Assembly (NCBI GenBank): GCA_035499555.1
Contig: DATJYO010000035.1
Coordinates: 1 to 64,000 of the forward strand
Reading direction: 5' to 3'
DNA from: Bog-159 sp035499555
GTDB lineage: Bacteria; Acidobacteriota; Terriglobia; Bryobacterales; Bryobacteraceae
DNA: 64,000 nt
Position numbers and translations under genes: made by a program
Notes under the pieces: generated by a model
The model's input: only the letters and a program-made list of their open reading frames with translations
The model's database searches: none
What the model was told of the DNA's origin: nothing
Part shown: piece by piece, positions 16,733 through 25,586 of the stretch
How the letters are laid out: every line of letters starts with the position of its first letter
How positions within the stretch are numbered: the stretch's first letter is position 1

Positions 16733-17655
16733 GTCCCGGCGATGCGCGCCTGAGCATGTCGCTGTGCGGGATCGCGCTTCGTAATCCCATCCTGGCCGCC
16801 TCCGGCACGTTCGGCTACGGCGTGGAATTCGAGCGCCTGGTGGACCTCCACGAACTCGGCGGAATCGTGGTGAAAGGCCTGTCGCGCGAGCCCATGGCGG
16901 GCAACCCGCCGCCGCGCCTTTGGGAAACGCAGGGGGGCATGCTTAATTCCGTCGGCCTGCAGAACATCGGTGTCCAGGCATTTGTGCGCGAGAAACTGCC
17001 CGGTCTGGCCCGGCTGCAGACGGCGATAATCGCCAACGTTTTCGGAAACGCCACCGAGGACTACGTAGAGGTGGTGCGGGTGCTCGAATCCGCCGCGGGA
17101 CTGGCAGCGTACGAGTTGAATGTCTCCTGCCCCAACACCCGGCATGGCGGCATCTACTTTTCGAGCGATCCGGCGCTGCTGGCCGAAGTAGTGGCCGCCG
17201 TCAAGCGGGTGGCGCGGCGTCCGGTGATCGTGAAACTGTCGCCCAACGTCGCCGCCATCGAACCGTTGGCGCGGGCCGCGGAAGCGAGCGGCGCGGACGC
17301 CATTTCCCTGGTGAACACCTTTGTGGCGCTGGCCGTGGATGCCCGCGCGCGGCGGCCGCGATTGGGCGCCGGCTGGGGCGGGCTTTCCGGACCCGCGATC
17401 AAGCCCATCGCGCTGCGTCTGGTCTATCAGGCCGCCAGAGCCGTGAAGATTCCGGTCATCGGATTGGGCGGCATCGCCAGCGGCGAAGATGCCGCCGAGT
17501 TTCTGGTGGCCGGCGCCAGCGCGGTCGAGGTCGGCACGGCGACATTCTGGGATCCGCGCGCGCCGCTGCGCGTGGCGCAGGAGCTGGCCCGTTTTCTGCG
17601 CGACCAAGGCATCCGCAACGTGCGGGAGATCGTCGGGACCTTGCAGGGGCTCTGA
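16729..17655 (+). CDS. pyrD: Dihydroorotate dehydrogenase (class 1B-like)
   Basis: 308 residues. It oxidises dihydroorotate to orotate in pyrimidine synthesis with FMN. Visible: NPILAASGTFGYG and LGGIVVKGLSREP near the start, the catalytic Cys loop YELNVSCPNT, KLSPNV, and the FMN-phosphate loop IGLGGIASGEDAAEFLVAGASAVEVGTA. Cys rather than Ser as base is characteristic of class 1. The cytosolic 1B type needs an electron-transfer partner PyrK, which is not in the window. The gene starts inside the stop of the upstream phosphatase-like gene (ATGA). Confidence 0.94.
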   Translation: MSPGDARLSMSLCGIALRNPILAASGTFGYGVEFERLVDLHELGGIVVKGLSREPMAGNPPPRLWETQGGMLNSVGLQNIGVQAFVREKLPGLARLQTAIIANVFGNATEDYVEVVRVLESAAGLAAYELNVSCPNTRHGGIYFSSDPALLAEVVAAVKRVARRPVIVKLSPNVAAIEPLARAAEASGADAISLVNTFVALAVDARARRPRLGAGWGGLSGPAIKPIALRLVYQAARAVKIPVIGLGGIASGEDAAEFLVAGASAVEVGTATFWDPRAPLRVAQELARFLRDQGIRNVREIVGTLQGL

Positions 17656-17683
17656 GCGCCTTGGCGCGATATACTAAAGCCCA

Positions 17684-18625
17684 ATGCGCAAACGCTTCCT
17701 GATCCTTTCCGGTTTCATTTGCCTGGCCGGCCTGGCGCTGTTCGTGTCGCGCGGCGATGCTACCCCGGAAACAATTGCCAAGGTGGCGCCCGGCGTCTGG
17801 TTTCGCGAAGGCGACCTCAAGAACCTGGGCCACTGCAACAACATCATCATCGAGATGAAGGATTATCTGGTCGTGGTGGACGCGAACTTCCCGAGCGGTG
17901 CGCGGGCCGCCATGGCGGATGCCAGGCGCGTCTCGTCGAAGCCCGTGAAGTACGTTTTCGACACCCACCATCACGGCGATCATTCCTACGGCAACGCCCT
18001 GTGGACGGACGCCGGCGCCACCACGCTGGCGTACGTGGGGGTGGCGCAGGAGATGAAACGCTACGAACCCGCCCGCTGGCAGCAGAGCGCCAAAGACCGG
18101 CCGGACGTGGCTGCGATGCATGCCGCCAGCGTCGAGCCGCCCAAACAGACCTTCAACCAGAAGATGTTCGTTCTGGACGACGGCTCGCGCAGAGTGGAAT
18201 TCCACTTCTTCGGCTGGGCGCACACCCGTGGCGACGGATTCGTCTATTTGCCCAAGGAGCAGATCCTGTGCAGCGGCGATGCCATCGTGAACGGTCCGTA
18301 CAACTACACGGGCGACGGCAACATCGGCAACTGGCCGAACGTGGTCCGCGCCGCGCAGAGATTGAAGGTGAAGACGGTGCTGCCGGGCCACGGCGTGCCC
18401 GGCGGCCCGGAGGTGATGGCCGGCCAGGCGGAGTTCATGATTGAGCTGCGGAAGGCTGTGAAGGCGGCGGTGGATCAAGGAAAGAAGCCCGCGGACCTGG
18501 CCAAGCTGCAACTGCCCGCCAGCGTCCGGAACTGGGTTGGCGATGGCCTGGCCGGCCAGGCCAAGGACGCCTACGAGGAGATCACCCAGGGCAAACCCCA
18601 CGGCGAGATCCTGGGCGGCAAGTAG
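17684..18625 (+). CDS. Secreted metallo-beta-lactamase-fold hydrolase
   Basis: 313 residues with a signal peptide or N-terminal anchor (MRKRFLILSGFICLAGLALFVS). The metal-binding motif FDTHHHGDHSYGN fits the HxHxDH pattern of the MBL fold; further ligands are likely the His in GWAHTRGDGFVY, the Asp in CSGDAIV and the His in LPGHGVPGG. Family members hydrolyse thioesters, lactams, lactones or phosphodiesters; the substrate here is unknown and a beta-lactamase call is not justified. It follows pyrD by 28 bases and converges on the ADOP gene. Confidence 0.85.
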   Translation: MRKRFLILSGFICLAGLALFVSRGDATPETIAKVAPGVWFREGDLKNLGHCNNIIIEMKDYLVVVDANFPSGARAAMADARRVSSKPVKYVFDTHHHGDHSYGNALWTDAGATTLAYVGVAQEMKRYEPARWQQSAKDRPDVAAMHAASVEPPKQTFNQKMFVLDDGSRRVEFHFFGWAHTRGDGFVYLPKEQILCSGDAIVNGPYNYTGDGNIGNWPNVVRAAQRLKVKTVLPGHGVPGGPEVMAGQAEFMIELRKAVKAAVDQGKKPADLAKLQLPASVRNWVGDGLAGQAKDAYEEITQGKPHGEILGGK

Positions 18626-18636
18626 GCGGGTCGAGG

Positions 18637-21075
18637 TCAGTCGATGCGCAGCGCGGCCATGGGATCGATTCGCGCGGCCCGCCGCGCCGGCAGGTAGCTG
18701 GCCAGGAGCCCTACCGCACACAGCAACCCGGAAACCGCGGCCAGCACGGTGGGATCGAGCGGCCGCACGCCGTAGAGCAGTCCGGAGAGCAGGCGTGTCA
18801 GTCCCGCGGAGCCCGCCAGTCCGGCCGCCAGTCCCGCCAGCACCCAAACCATGTTGCTCGAAACCACCAGGCGCAACACATCCACCGTTTGGGCGCCCAA
18901 AGCCATGCGCAGCCCGATCTCGTGGGTCCGCTGCGTCACGGAATGTCCCACGACACCCACAATGCCGACCGCGGCCAACGCCAGGGCCACCGCCGAAAAC
19001 ACGCTCAGCAGCAGCATGGGGAAGCGCCGCGAGCCGGTGGAGTTGTGCACTACCTCCTCCATGGTTTGGAAGCCCGCCACCGGCCAGTCCGGCAAGGCGC
19101 TCGCCAGCGCCTTCCGTACTGGCGTGGCGAACGCCGCGGGCGTGTGGACGGTGCGCACGACCACGCTCATGACCGGCCATCCCGCTTGCATGTACGGCCG
19201 GACAAACTGGGGCGCGACCGGCGCGTCCAGGCCGCGCTGGCGGACGTCTCCGGCCACGCCGACGATGGTAAGACGGGTTCCACCCATCTGGATGGCTTGG
19301 CCGACCGGGTTCTGGCCGGGCCAATAGTTGCGGGCCATGGTCTCATTGATCACGATCACGCTGGGTGCACTGACAGTATCCCGAGGGGTAAATTCGCGCC
19401 CCTTCAGAATAGGAATGCCCATGGTCCGGAAGTAGTTGGGGCAGGCCACCGAATAGTTCGCACCGGGCACTTGTCCGAGCGGCGCCGGCGGCCGGCCTTC
19501 GATCTGAAAACTACGGCCGGCGTTTCCTTGAAAGGGCAGATGCCCGACCGCGCCTACCGAGAGAACCCCGGGAATGGCGCCCACGCGCTCATCGAGATCC
19601 TGGCAGAAACGCGGCAGGCCCGGAGGACCGACATAGATCTCTTCCTGCGGCACCGACATTCCCAGCGTCAGCACGTTCTTGGGATTCAGCCCGGAATCCA
19701 CGCCCAACAGGCGCGTCATGCTTTTGATCATCAGCCCGGCGCCGGAAAGCACCACCACCGCCAAGGCCACTTCGGCAGCCACCAACACATGGCGCAGACG
19801 ATTGCCGCCGCTGGCGGCGCCGCTGCGCCCGCCTTCCTTGAGGGGCGCATGCATGCCGGTACGCAATGCGCTCAACGCGGGCGCCACGCCAAACAGCACA
19901 CCCGTCAATGCGGAAACCAGCAGAGCGAAGGCCAGCACGCGGCCGTCGATGGGAATCGCATCGACGATACGCAACGGCAAGCCCAGCGAATCGAGCCTGA
20001 ATGCGTAAAACAGTGTCCGGTTGCCCCAGGCAGCCAGGAGGGTGCCCGCGGCGCCGCCGGCGGCCGCCAGTAAAAGGCTTTCTGTCAGCAGTTGCCGCGC
20101 AATGCGAAAGCCGGCGGCCCCCAGGGCGCGCCGTATGGCGAACTCCCTTTGCCGCGCCGCGCCGCGCGCCAGCAGCAGGTTGGCGACGTTAACGCAGGCA
20201 ATCAGCAGAATGAACGCCACCGCGGCCAGCAGGATCAGCATGGTGCGGCGGAGGCCCTCCATCCCGTAGTCCGACAGCGGCGACACGGTCGCACCCATTC
20301 CCGCATCATCGGTGGGATACTGCCGCTGAACATGGGCGCCCACTGCCTCCATCTCCGAACTGGCTTGCGCCACGCTCACGCCGGGCTTAAGGCGCGCGAT
20401 GGCAATGAAGCTGTTATTCCCGCGGCCGAAGTCAGTCTTGGTGTAGCCGACAGGCACCCATAGCTGGCGCGGCGGTCCGCTCCAGAACTGCCAGGCGAAC
20501 TCCCGCGGCATGACTCCGATCACAGTGAAATCCGCGCCATCGATGCGAATGGTCTTGCCCAGCAGCGAGGGATCGCCGCCGTAGCGCCTCTTCCACAGCC
20601 CGTAGCTCAGCACGACTACGTGATCCCTGCCCAGGGTCTCTTCCTCCGGCAGAAACGTGCGGCCCACAAGCGGCTGCACACCCAGCACGGGGAAAAAACC
20701 CGCGGATACGCGCAGCCCGGAAACTTGTTCGGCCTCCTGGCGCGTACCGGTAGCGGCCAGGTTATAGCCCCTGCCGGCGGAATCAAAGATAGCCATGTTC
20801 TCAAAGGAGTGGCTTTGCCGCCGGAAATCCCAAAAATTAGGCGCGGAAACGATGTTCCAGTTATCGGGGCCCTTGCCGAAGGTTTCCCATACCAGCACCA
20901 GGCGGTCGGCGCCGGGAAAGGACACGGGCTTCAGAAGCGTGTGGTCCATGACGCTGAAAACCGTGGTATTGGCTCCAATGCCCAGTGCCAGCGTCAACAT
21001 CGCGACCAGCGTGAATCCGGGATTTCGCGCCAGGGTCCGCAAACCGTAGCGCACGTCCTGAAGCAGATCTCCCAT
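18637..21075 (-). CDS. ADOP-family ABC transporter permease
   Basis: 812 residues of the acidobacterial duplicated orphan permease type: an N-terminal MacB-PCD/FtsX unit (DVRYGLRTLARNPGFTLVAMLTLALGIGANTTVFSVMD, four-helix core around residues 270-400) and a second FtsX-like unit at about 430-812 ending LPARRAARIDPMAALRID. No ATP-binding subunit is adjacent, as usual for these orphans. Unlike the member at 34752 it lacks an N-terminal regulatory extension and a PadR partner. Substrate unknown; MacB-like permeases transmit mechanical force to periplasmic partners. Confidence 0.9.
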   Translation of the reverse strand: MGDLLQDVRYGLRTLARNPGFTLVAMLTLALGIGANTTVFSVMDHTLLKPVSFPGADRLVLVWETFGKGPDNWNIVSAPNFWDFRRQSHSFENMAIFDSAGRGYNLAATGTRQEAEQVSGLRVSAGFFPVLGVQPLVGRTFLPEEETLGRDHVVVLSYGLWKRRYGGDPSLLGKTIRIDGADFTVIGVMPREFAWQFWSGPPRQLWVPVGYTKTDFGRGNNSFIAIARLKPGVSVAQASSEMEAVGAHVQRQYPTDDAGMGATVSPLSDYGMEGLRRTMLILLAAVAFILLIACVNVANLLLARGAARQREFAIRRALGAAGFRIARQLLTESLLLAAAGGAAGTLLAAWGNRTLFYAFRLDSLGLPLRIVDAIPIDGRVLAFALLVSALTGVLFGVAPALSALRTGMHAPLKEGGRSGAASGGNRLRHVLVAAEVALAVVVLSGAGLMIKSMTRLLGVDSGLNPKNVLTLGMSVPQEEIYVGPPGLPRFCQDLDERVGAIPGVLSVGAVGHLPFQGNAGRSFQIEGRPPAPLGQVPGANYSVACPNYFRTMGIPILKGREFTPRDTVSAPSVIVINETMARNYWPGQNPVGQAIQMGGTRLTIVGVAGDVRQRGLDAPVAPQFVRPYMQAGWPVMSVVVRTVHTPAAFATPVRKALASALPDWPVAGFQTMEEVVHNSTGSRRFPMLLLSVFSAVALALAAVGIVGVVGHSVTQRTHEIGLRMALGAQTVDVLRLVVSSNMVWVLAGLAAGLAGSAGLTRLLSGLLYGVRPLDPTVLAAVSGLLCAVGLLASYLPARRAARIDPMAALRID

Positions 21076-21172
21076 CGGTTACCTCAATTCAAGGTCTCTC
21101 TATGTTCTACTCCGGTGGATCCAAAAAGTTACCCAATTTGACTCGCGCCCGCACCCTCCGCTATCCTGAGAC
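21076..21172 (+). promoter_or_regulatory. Upstream region of the lysine riboswitch leader
   Basis: 97 bases between the divergent ADOP gene and the riboswitch must hold the promoter of the lysine operon. The sequence is less GC-rich than its surroundings (CTATGTTCTACTCC, AAAAAGTTACCCAATTTGAC). I see no convincing -35/-10 pair with standard spacing, so the exact promoter is undefined. Confidence 0.35.
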
Positions 21173-21345
21173 TTGTTCTGATAGAGGTGCGGCGGCCATC
21201 AGTAACCGGACCTGCACTCCGAGGGCGCTCGGGAGTCCGGCGAAAGGGGCCGATTGTAGTTCCGCCGAAACCGGCGCGGAAGGCTCCTTGAGCCGCGGCG
21301 GTTGGGGGGTCGGGCTAATACCTGCCCACTGTCACCCGAACTTTG
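21173..21345 (+). ncRNA. Lysine riboswitch (L-box)
   Basis: The leader shows the conserved L-box pieces in order: CTGATAGAGGTGC (21178-21190), CAGTAA (21200-21205), GGCGAAAGGGG (21239-21249), CCGCCGAAA (21262-21270) and ACTGTCAC (21328-21335). Arms fit the fold: CCGGA/TCCGG closes the helix over a CTCCGAG/CTCGGGAG stem, GGCTC-CTT-GAGCC forms a perfect hairpin, GGGC/GCCC a later one, and GTTC (21174) can pair with GAAC (21338) to close P1. The lysine-synthesis operon starts 89 bases downstream, which strongly supports the call. The mode (transcriptional or translational) is not clear; I see no strong U-tract terminator. Confidence 0.88.
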
Positions 21346-21433
21346 CGCGGGTGGAGCGCTATCGGAAGCGAACAGCCGCCGGATCTTTCCGCGTCTTTCC
21401 TTCTGTATCCGTCTCCCGCCCGCAGGTCAACAT

Positions 21434-22453
21434 ATGCAGCTTTTTGAGTTAACACGGGCGCTGATCGACACCGAATCCATAACCGGCAACGAGGAGCGGA
21501 TCGGGCTTCAGTTGCTGGAAACCGTCTCCGCGCTGGCCGCACGGCACGGCGGGCGGGCGGAACTGCAACAGGCGGAGCCGCGTCGCGCCAACGTGTTCGC
21601 CTGCTGGGGCGACCGGCCGCTGGTGACGCTGTCCACACACATGGACACGGTGCCGCCGTTCTTCCCGTCCCGGGAAGACGAGAGCTTCATCTACGGCCGC
21701 GGGGCGTGCGATACCAAAGGCATCATCGCGGCCATGCTGAAAGCCGCGGAAGCGTTGCTCGAGTCCGGGCGGCGCGGCTTCGGATTGCTGTTCGTGGTGG
21801 GCGAGGAGCGCAACAGCGCCGGCGCCTATCATGCCGCCGCCCATCCCCAAGGCGCGCGCTACATCATCAACGGAGAACCAACCGAAAATCAACTGGCGCT
21901 GGGATCGAAAGGCGCGCTGCGTTACGAGATCGCCGCCCGCGGGCGGATGGCGCATTCGGCCTATCCGGAGCTGGGCGACTCCGCGATCGACAAGCTGCTG
22001 GACGCGCTGGCCGCGATCCGGGCCATTCCCCTGCCCGTGGACGAGCTGCTCGGCGCCAGTACGCTGAACATCGGAACCATCGGCGGCGGGCGCGCGCCCA
22101 ACGTAATCGCCGACGAGGCCAAGGCGGAAATCATGATCCGGCTGGTGGGCGACTCGACGGCCACCAAGGCGGCCGTCGAAGCCGCGGTCGCCGGCAAAGC
22201 GGAGCCGCGCGAGATGCTGGAAATACCGGCCTTGCGGCTGGGGTCGCTGCCCGGTATGCCCACTACCGTGGTCGCCTACACCACGGACATTCCCGCTTAC
22301 GGCACCGCCTGGGGTACTCCGTACCTGATCGGGCCCGGCTCCATCCACGTCGCGCACACGCTCGACGAGCGGATCCCCAAACGGCAACTGGAAGACGCCG
22401 TCGGCATCTACCAGAACATGGTCATCCAGCTGCTCTCTCGTCCATCGAATTAA
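21434..22453 (+). CDS. dapE: Succinyl-diaminopimelate desuccinylase-like M20 peptidase
   Basis: 339 residues from the ATG at 21434; the frame is open further upstream through the riboswitch, but alignment and context favour this Met. It is an M20 di-zinc deacylase: STHMDTVPP (His69, Asp71), GACDTKG (Asp93), the catalytic VVGEERNS, INGEPTEN and a late His in GSIHVAHTLDE. M20 members also include acetylornithine deacetylase and acetyl-lysine deacetylase; the DapE role is inferred from dapD and the other dap genes in the same operon. First gene after the lysine riboswitch. Confidence 0.85.
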   Translation: MQLFELTRALIDTESITGNEERIGLQLLETVSALAARHGGRAELQQAEPRRANVFACWGDRPLVTLSTHMDTVPPFFPSREDESFIYGRGACDTKGIIAAMLKAAEALLESGRRGFGLLFVVGEERNSAGAYHAAAHPQGARYIINGEPTENQLALGSKGALRYEIAARGRMAHSAYPELGDSAIDKLLDALAAIRAIPLPVDELLGASTLNIGTIGGGRAPNVIADEAKAEIMIRLVGDSTATKAAVEAAVAGKAEPREMLEIPALRLGSLPGMPTTVVAYTTDIPAYGTAWGTPYLIGPGSIHVAHTLDERIPKRQLEDAVGIYQNMVIQLLSRPSN

Positions 22454-22457
22454 CTAT

Positions 22458-23507
22458 ATGCAAACCAGAATCGAAGTCGGCATCCTCGGCGCCACCGGCA
22501 TGGTGGGCCAACACTTTGTGAAGTTTCTGCAGGGGCATCCCTGGTTCCACCTTACCTGGCTGGGAGCCAGCGACCGTTCGGCCGGCAAGAAGTATCATGC
22601 GGCCACGGCGTGGCATCTTGGCGGCGCGGCGCCGGAATCCGTCGCCGACCTCGCGGTGGAAGAGTCGAAGCCGGGCAATGCCCCGCGCCTTCTGTTCTCC
22701 GCCATGGACGCTTCCGTCGCGACCGAGATCGAGCGCGCCTTCGCGGAGGCCGGCCACGTGGTGGTATCCAATTCGAAGAACCACCGCATGGAGCCGGACG
22801 TGCCGCTGCTGGTGCCCGAAGTGAATCCCGATCATCTGAAGCTGGTGCCGGGCCAGCAGCGCCGGCGCGGCTGGAAAGGCCAGATCGTCACCAATCCGAA
22901 CTGCTCGACGGTGGTCCTCACCATGGCGCTCGGTCCGCTGAAGCCATTTGGCATCACCCGTGTCATCACTACCACGTTGCAGGCCATCTCCGGCGCCGGC
23001 TATCCCGGCGTACCCTCGATGGACATCAACGCCAACGTGATCCCCTACATCGGCGGCGAAGAAGAAAAGATGCAGCAGGAGACCCAGAAGATCCTGGGCG
23101 ATTTCCGCGGCGATCATATCGAACCGCTCGCCGCCAAAGTGAGCGCGCATTGCAATCGCGTGCCGGTGGTGGATGGACACACGGTTACGGTGTCGGTCGA
23201 GTTTTCGGCCAAGCCCAAGGAAGCCGAGCTGTTGCACGCCTTCGAGAAGTTCTCGAGCGTGCCGCAGCAGCGCAAGCTGCCCAGCGCGCCGCCCCATCCG
23301 GTCATCTACATGCATGAAAAAGACCGGCCGCAGCCCCGCCGCGACGCCGAACGCGAGCGCGGCATGGCCGCATTCGTGGGCCGTCTGCGCGCCTGCCCGG
23401 TACTCGACTACAAGTTTGTTGCGCTGGGCCACAACACGGTGCGCGGCGCGGCGGGCGCGGCCGTGCTCAATGCCGAGCTGATGCACTCCGAAGGGATGCT
23501 CGACTGA
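22458..23507 (+). CDS. asd: Aspartate-semialdehyde dehydrogenase (archaeal/fungal-type)
   Basis: 349 residues. It reduces beta-aspartyl phosphate to aspartate semialdehyde. It begins with the NADP motif VGILGATGMVGQHFVKFL, carries the catalytic Cys149 in TNPNCSTVV and the SxC-type His region AHCNRVPVVDGHT. The N-terminal HPWFHLTWLGASDRSAGKKY segment and the length match the TIGR00978-type enzyme known from archaea, fungi and some bacteria rather than the common E. coli type. It lies 4 bases after dapE and overlaps lysC by 1 base. Confidence 0.93.
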   Translation: MQTRIEVGILGATGMVGQHFVKFLQGHPWFHLTWLGASDRSAGKKYHAATAWHLGGAAPESVADLAVEESKPGNAPRLLFSAMDASVATEIERAFAEAGHVVVSNSKNHRMEPDVPLLVPEVNPDHLKLVPGQQRRRGWKGQIVTNPNCSTVVLTMALGPLKPFGITRVITTTLQAISGAGYPGVPSMDINANVIPYIGGEEEKMQQETQKILGDFRGDHIEPLAAKVSAHCNRVPVVDGHTVTVSVEFSAKPKEAELLHAFEKFSSVPQQRKLPSAPPHPVIYMHEKDRPQPRRDAERERGMAAFVGRLRACPVLDYKFVALGHNTVRGAAGAAVLNAELMHSEGMLD

Positions 23508-24883
23508 TGATCGTGATGAAGTTCGGCGGCACGTCGGTGGAGTCGGCCGCCGCCATCGAGCGGGTGGCCGGCATCGTCAAGGCGCGCGGCGACCGCCGTC
23601 CGGTGGTAGTGGTGTCCGCCATGGGCAAGACCACCAACAAGCTGCTGGCCATCGCCAATGCGGCCATCGCCGGCACGCGCGAAGAGTACATCCGCCAGAT
23701 CCACGACCTGCGGGATTTCCATTCGCGCGAAGCGCGCCAGGTGGTGCCGCTCGCCGACCGCACCGAGCTCGACCGGGTCCTCGACGAGCATTTTCAGGAG
23801 CTCACCGAGCTGGTCAAAGGACTGGCCGTGCTGGGCGAGCTGACGCCGCGATCCATCGATGCCATCTCGAGCTACGGCGAGCGCCTCTCCAGCTACATCG
23901 TGACGCTGGCCTTCCGCCACTTCGGCATGCCGGCCGCGCACGTGGATTCGCGGCAGGTGATCGTCACCGACCGCCGTCATACGCAGGCCGCGCCGCTCTA
24001 TCCGGAAACCTACGCGCGGCTCAGCGCCGCCATCCCGCCGCTGGCGCGGGCGCAGGTGGTCGTCATGGGCGGTTTCATCGCCGCCACCCAGGATGGCGTC
24101 ACCACCACGCTCGGCCGCGGGGGATCCGACTTCACGGCGGCCATCGTCGGCGCGGGGATCGGGGCGGAAGAGATCCAGATCTGGACCGATGTGGATGGCA
24201 TGCTGAGCGCCGATCCCACGATCCTGCCGGGCGGGCACCGCGTCAAGACCATCTCGTTTGCCGAAGCGGCGGAGCTGGCGTACTTCGGCGCCAAGGTGCT
24301 GCATCCGGCCACGGTGGTGCCCGCGGTCGAGAAGAACATCCCGGTTCTGATCCTCAATTCGCGGCGCCCGGAAGTCTCGGGTACGCGCATCGTATCCGAA
24401 TCCGTACCCTGCGGCAACGTGGTCAAGTCCATCGCCTGCAAGCGCAAGATCACGGTCGTGAATGTGCACTCCAACCGCATGCTGATGGCGCACGGTTTTC
24501 TGCGCCGTATCTTCGAAGTGTTCGACCGCCACGAGACCGCCGTCGATATGGTTTCCACATCCGAGGTCAGCGTCTCGCTGACCATAGACAACACGCGCGC
24601 GCTCGAGACCATTTGCGGAGAGCTGAGCGATTTCTCCGAAGTCGCGATTGAAGCCGGCCAGGCCATCGTCTGCCTGGTGGGTGATAACATACGCTACACG
24701 CCGGGTGTGGCCGCGCGCGTCTTTGGCGCGCTCGACGGCATCAACATACGCATGATTTCGCAAGGAGCTTCGCTGCTGAATCTCAGCCTGGTGGTGGCGG
24801 AGGACGATCTGCGCCGCGCCGTGGAGGCCCTGCACGGCGAGTTCTTTGCCGAGCTCGACGCGGAGGTCTTCGATGCCGCATGA
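23507..24883 (+). CDS. lysC: Aspartate kinase (monofunctional, with C-terminal ACT pair)
   Basis: 458 residues. It phosphorylates aspartate, the committed step of the aspartate family. The N-terminal motif is MKFGGTSVESAAAIERV; the kinase core has SSYGERLSS, GRGGSDFTAA and WTDVDGMLSADP. Two ACT repeats occupy about residues 305-450 (VNVHSNRMLMAHGFLRRIF..., VCLVGDNIRYTPGVAARVFGAL, INIRMISQGASLLNLSLVV), the allosteric lysine/threonine site. With an upstream lysine riboswitch the pathway is likely controlled both by RNA and by feedback. It overlaps dapB by 11 bases. Confidence 0.95.
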   Translation: MIVMKFGGTSVESAAAIERVAGIVKARGDRRPVVVVSAMGKTTNKLLAIANAAIAGTREEYIRQIHDLRDFHSREARQVVPLADRTELDRVLDEHFQELTELVKGLAVLGELTPRSIDAISSYGERLSSYIVTLAFRHFGMPAAHVDSRQVIVTDRRHTQAAPLYPETYARLSAAIPPLARAQVVVMGGFIAATQDGVTTTLGRGGSDFTAAIVGAGIGAEEIQIWTDVDGMLSADPTILPGGHRVKTISFAEAAELAYFGAKVLHPATVVPAVEKNIPVLILNSRRPEVSGTRIVSESVPCGNVVKSIACKRKITVVNVHSNRMLMAHGFLRRIFEVFDRHETAVDMVSTSEVSVSLTIDNTRALETICGELSDFSEVAIEAGQAIVCLVGDNIRYTPGVAARVFGALDGINIRMISQGASLLNLSLVVAEDDLRRAVEALHGEFFAELDAEVFDAA

Positions 24884-25586
24884 ACCCAACGTGGCGCACC
24901 GGATGGCCATCGTCGGCTACGGCAAGATGGGCCGCCTCATCGAACAGTTCGCGCCCGAGTACGGTTTTACCGTGGCGCTGAAGCTCGACGAATTCAACAA
25001 CGCCGCGTTTGAAGGCGTGACTCCCGCGAACTTCCAGGGCATCGACGTGGCGGTGGATTTTTCCATTCCGGCGGCGGTGGCCGAAAACGCGGAGCGCATG
25101 GCGGCGCTGGGCGTGAATCTCGTGATCGGCACCACCGGCTGGCGGGGTGAAGCGGACCGCGTGAAAGCCGCCGTGGCGCGTCACAATATCGGCGTGGTCT
25201 GGAGCCCCAACTACTCGATCGGCGTCAACGTCTTCTTTCGCCTGGCCGCCGAGGCCGCCCGCCTGATGGCTGGTGAGCCATCGTACGGAGCCTGGGCCTG
25301 GGAGATCCACCACGCCACGAAGAAGGACGCGCCTTCCGGTACACTGTTGAAGTTGGTGGAAGAGATGAAGTCTGCCGGCTACACGCGCCCGATTGACGCC
25401 GCCGCCAGCCGCGCCGGCGCGCACCCCGGCACGCATGAAATCGGTTTCGATTCCGCCGCCGACACCATCACCCTGCGGCACACCACGCGCAGCCGGGAAG
25501 GCTTCGCCCGCGGCGCGCTGAAGGCCGCGCAGTGGATCGTGGGCAAACAAGGTTTCCACGAATTCAGCGAGGTACTGTTCGCATGA
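24873..25586 (+). CDS. dapB: 4-hydroxy-tetrahydrodipicolinate reductase
   Basis: 237 residues. It reduces the product of DapA with NAD(P)H. Motifs: AIVGYGKMGRLIEQF (nucleotide loop), VAVDFSIPAAVAENA, VIGTTGW, SPNYSIGVNVFF and the active-site EIHHATKKDAPSGT. The start at 24873 is preceded by GGAGG (24862-24866) and lies within the end of lysC; a second Met at residue 10-11 is possible. It ends with an ATGA overlap with dapA. Confidence 0.94.
   Translation: MPHEPNVAHRMAIVGYGKMGRLIEQFAPEYGFTVALKLDEFNNAAFEGVTPANFQGIDVAVDFSIPAAVAENAERMAALGVNLVIGTTGWRGEADRVKAAVARHNIGVVWSPNYSIGVNVFFRLAAEAARLMAGEPSYGAWAWEIHHATKKDAPSGTLLKLVEEMKSAGYTRPIDAAASRAGAHPGTHEIGFDSAADTITLRHTTRSREGFARGALKAAQWIVGKQGFHEFSEVLFA

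Noticed and set aside
17684..18625. Beta-lactamase resistance gene
   Set aside because: Only the generic MBL fold is visible; nothing supports antibiotic hydrolysis.
18637..21075. LolC/MacB transporter with its own ATPase
   Set aside because: No ATP-binding subunit gene adjoins it; the duplicated permease layout fits an orphan ADOP.
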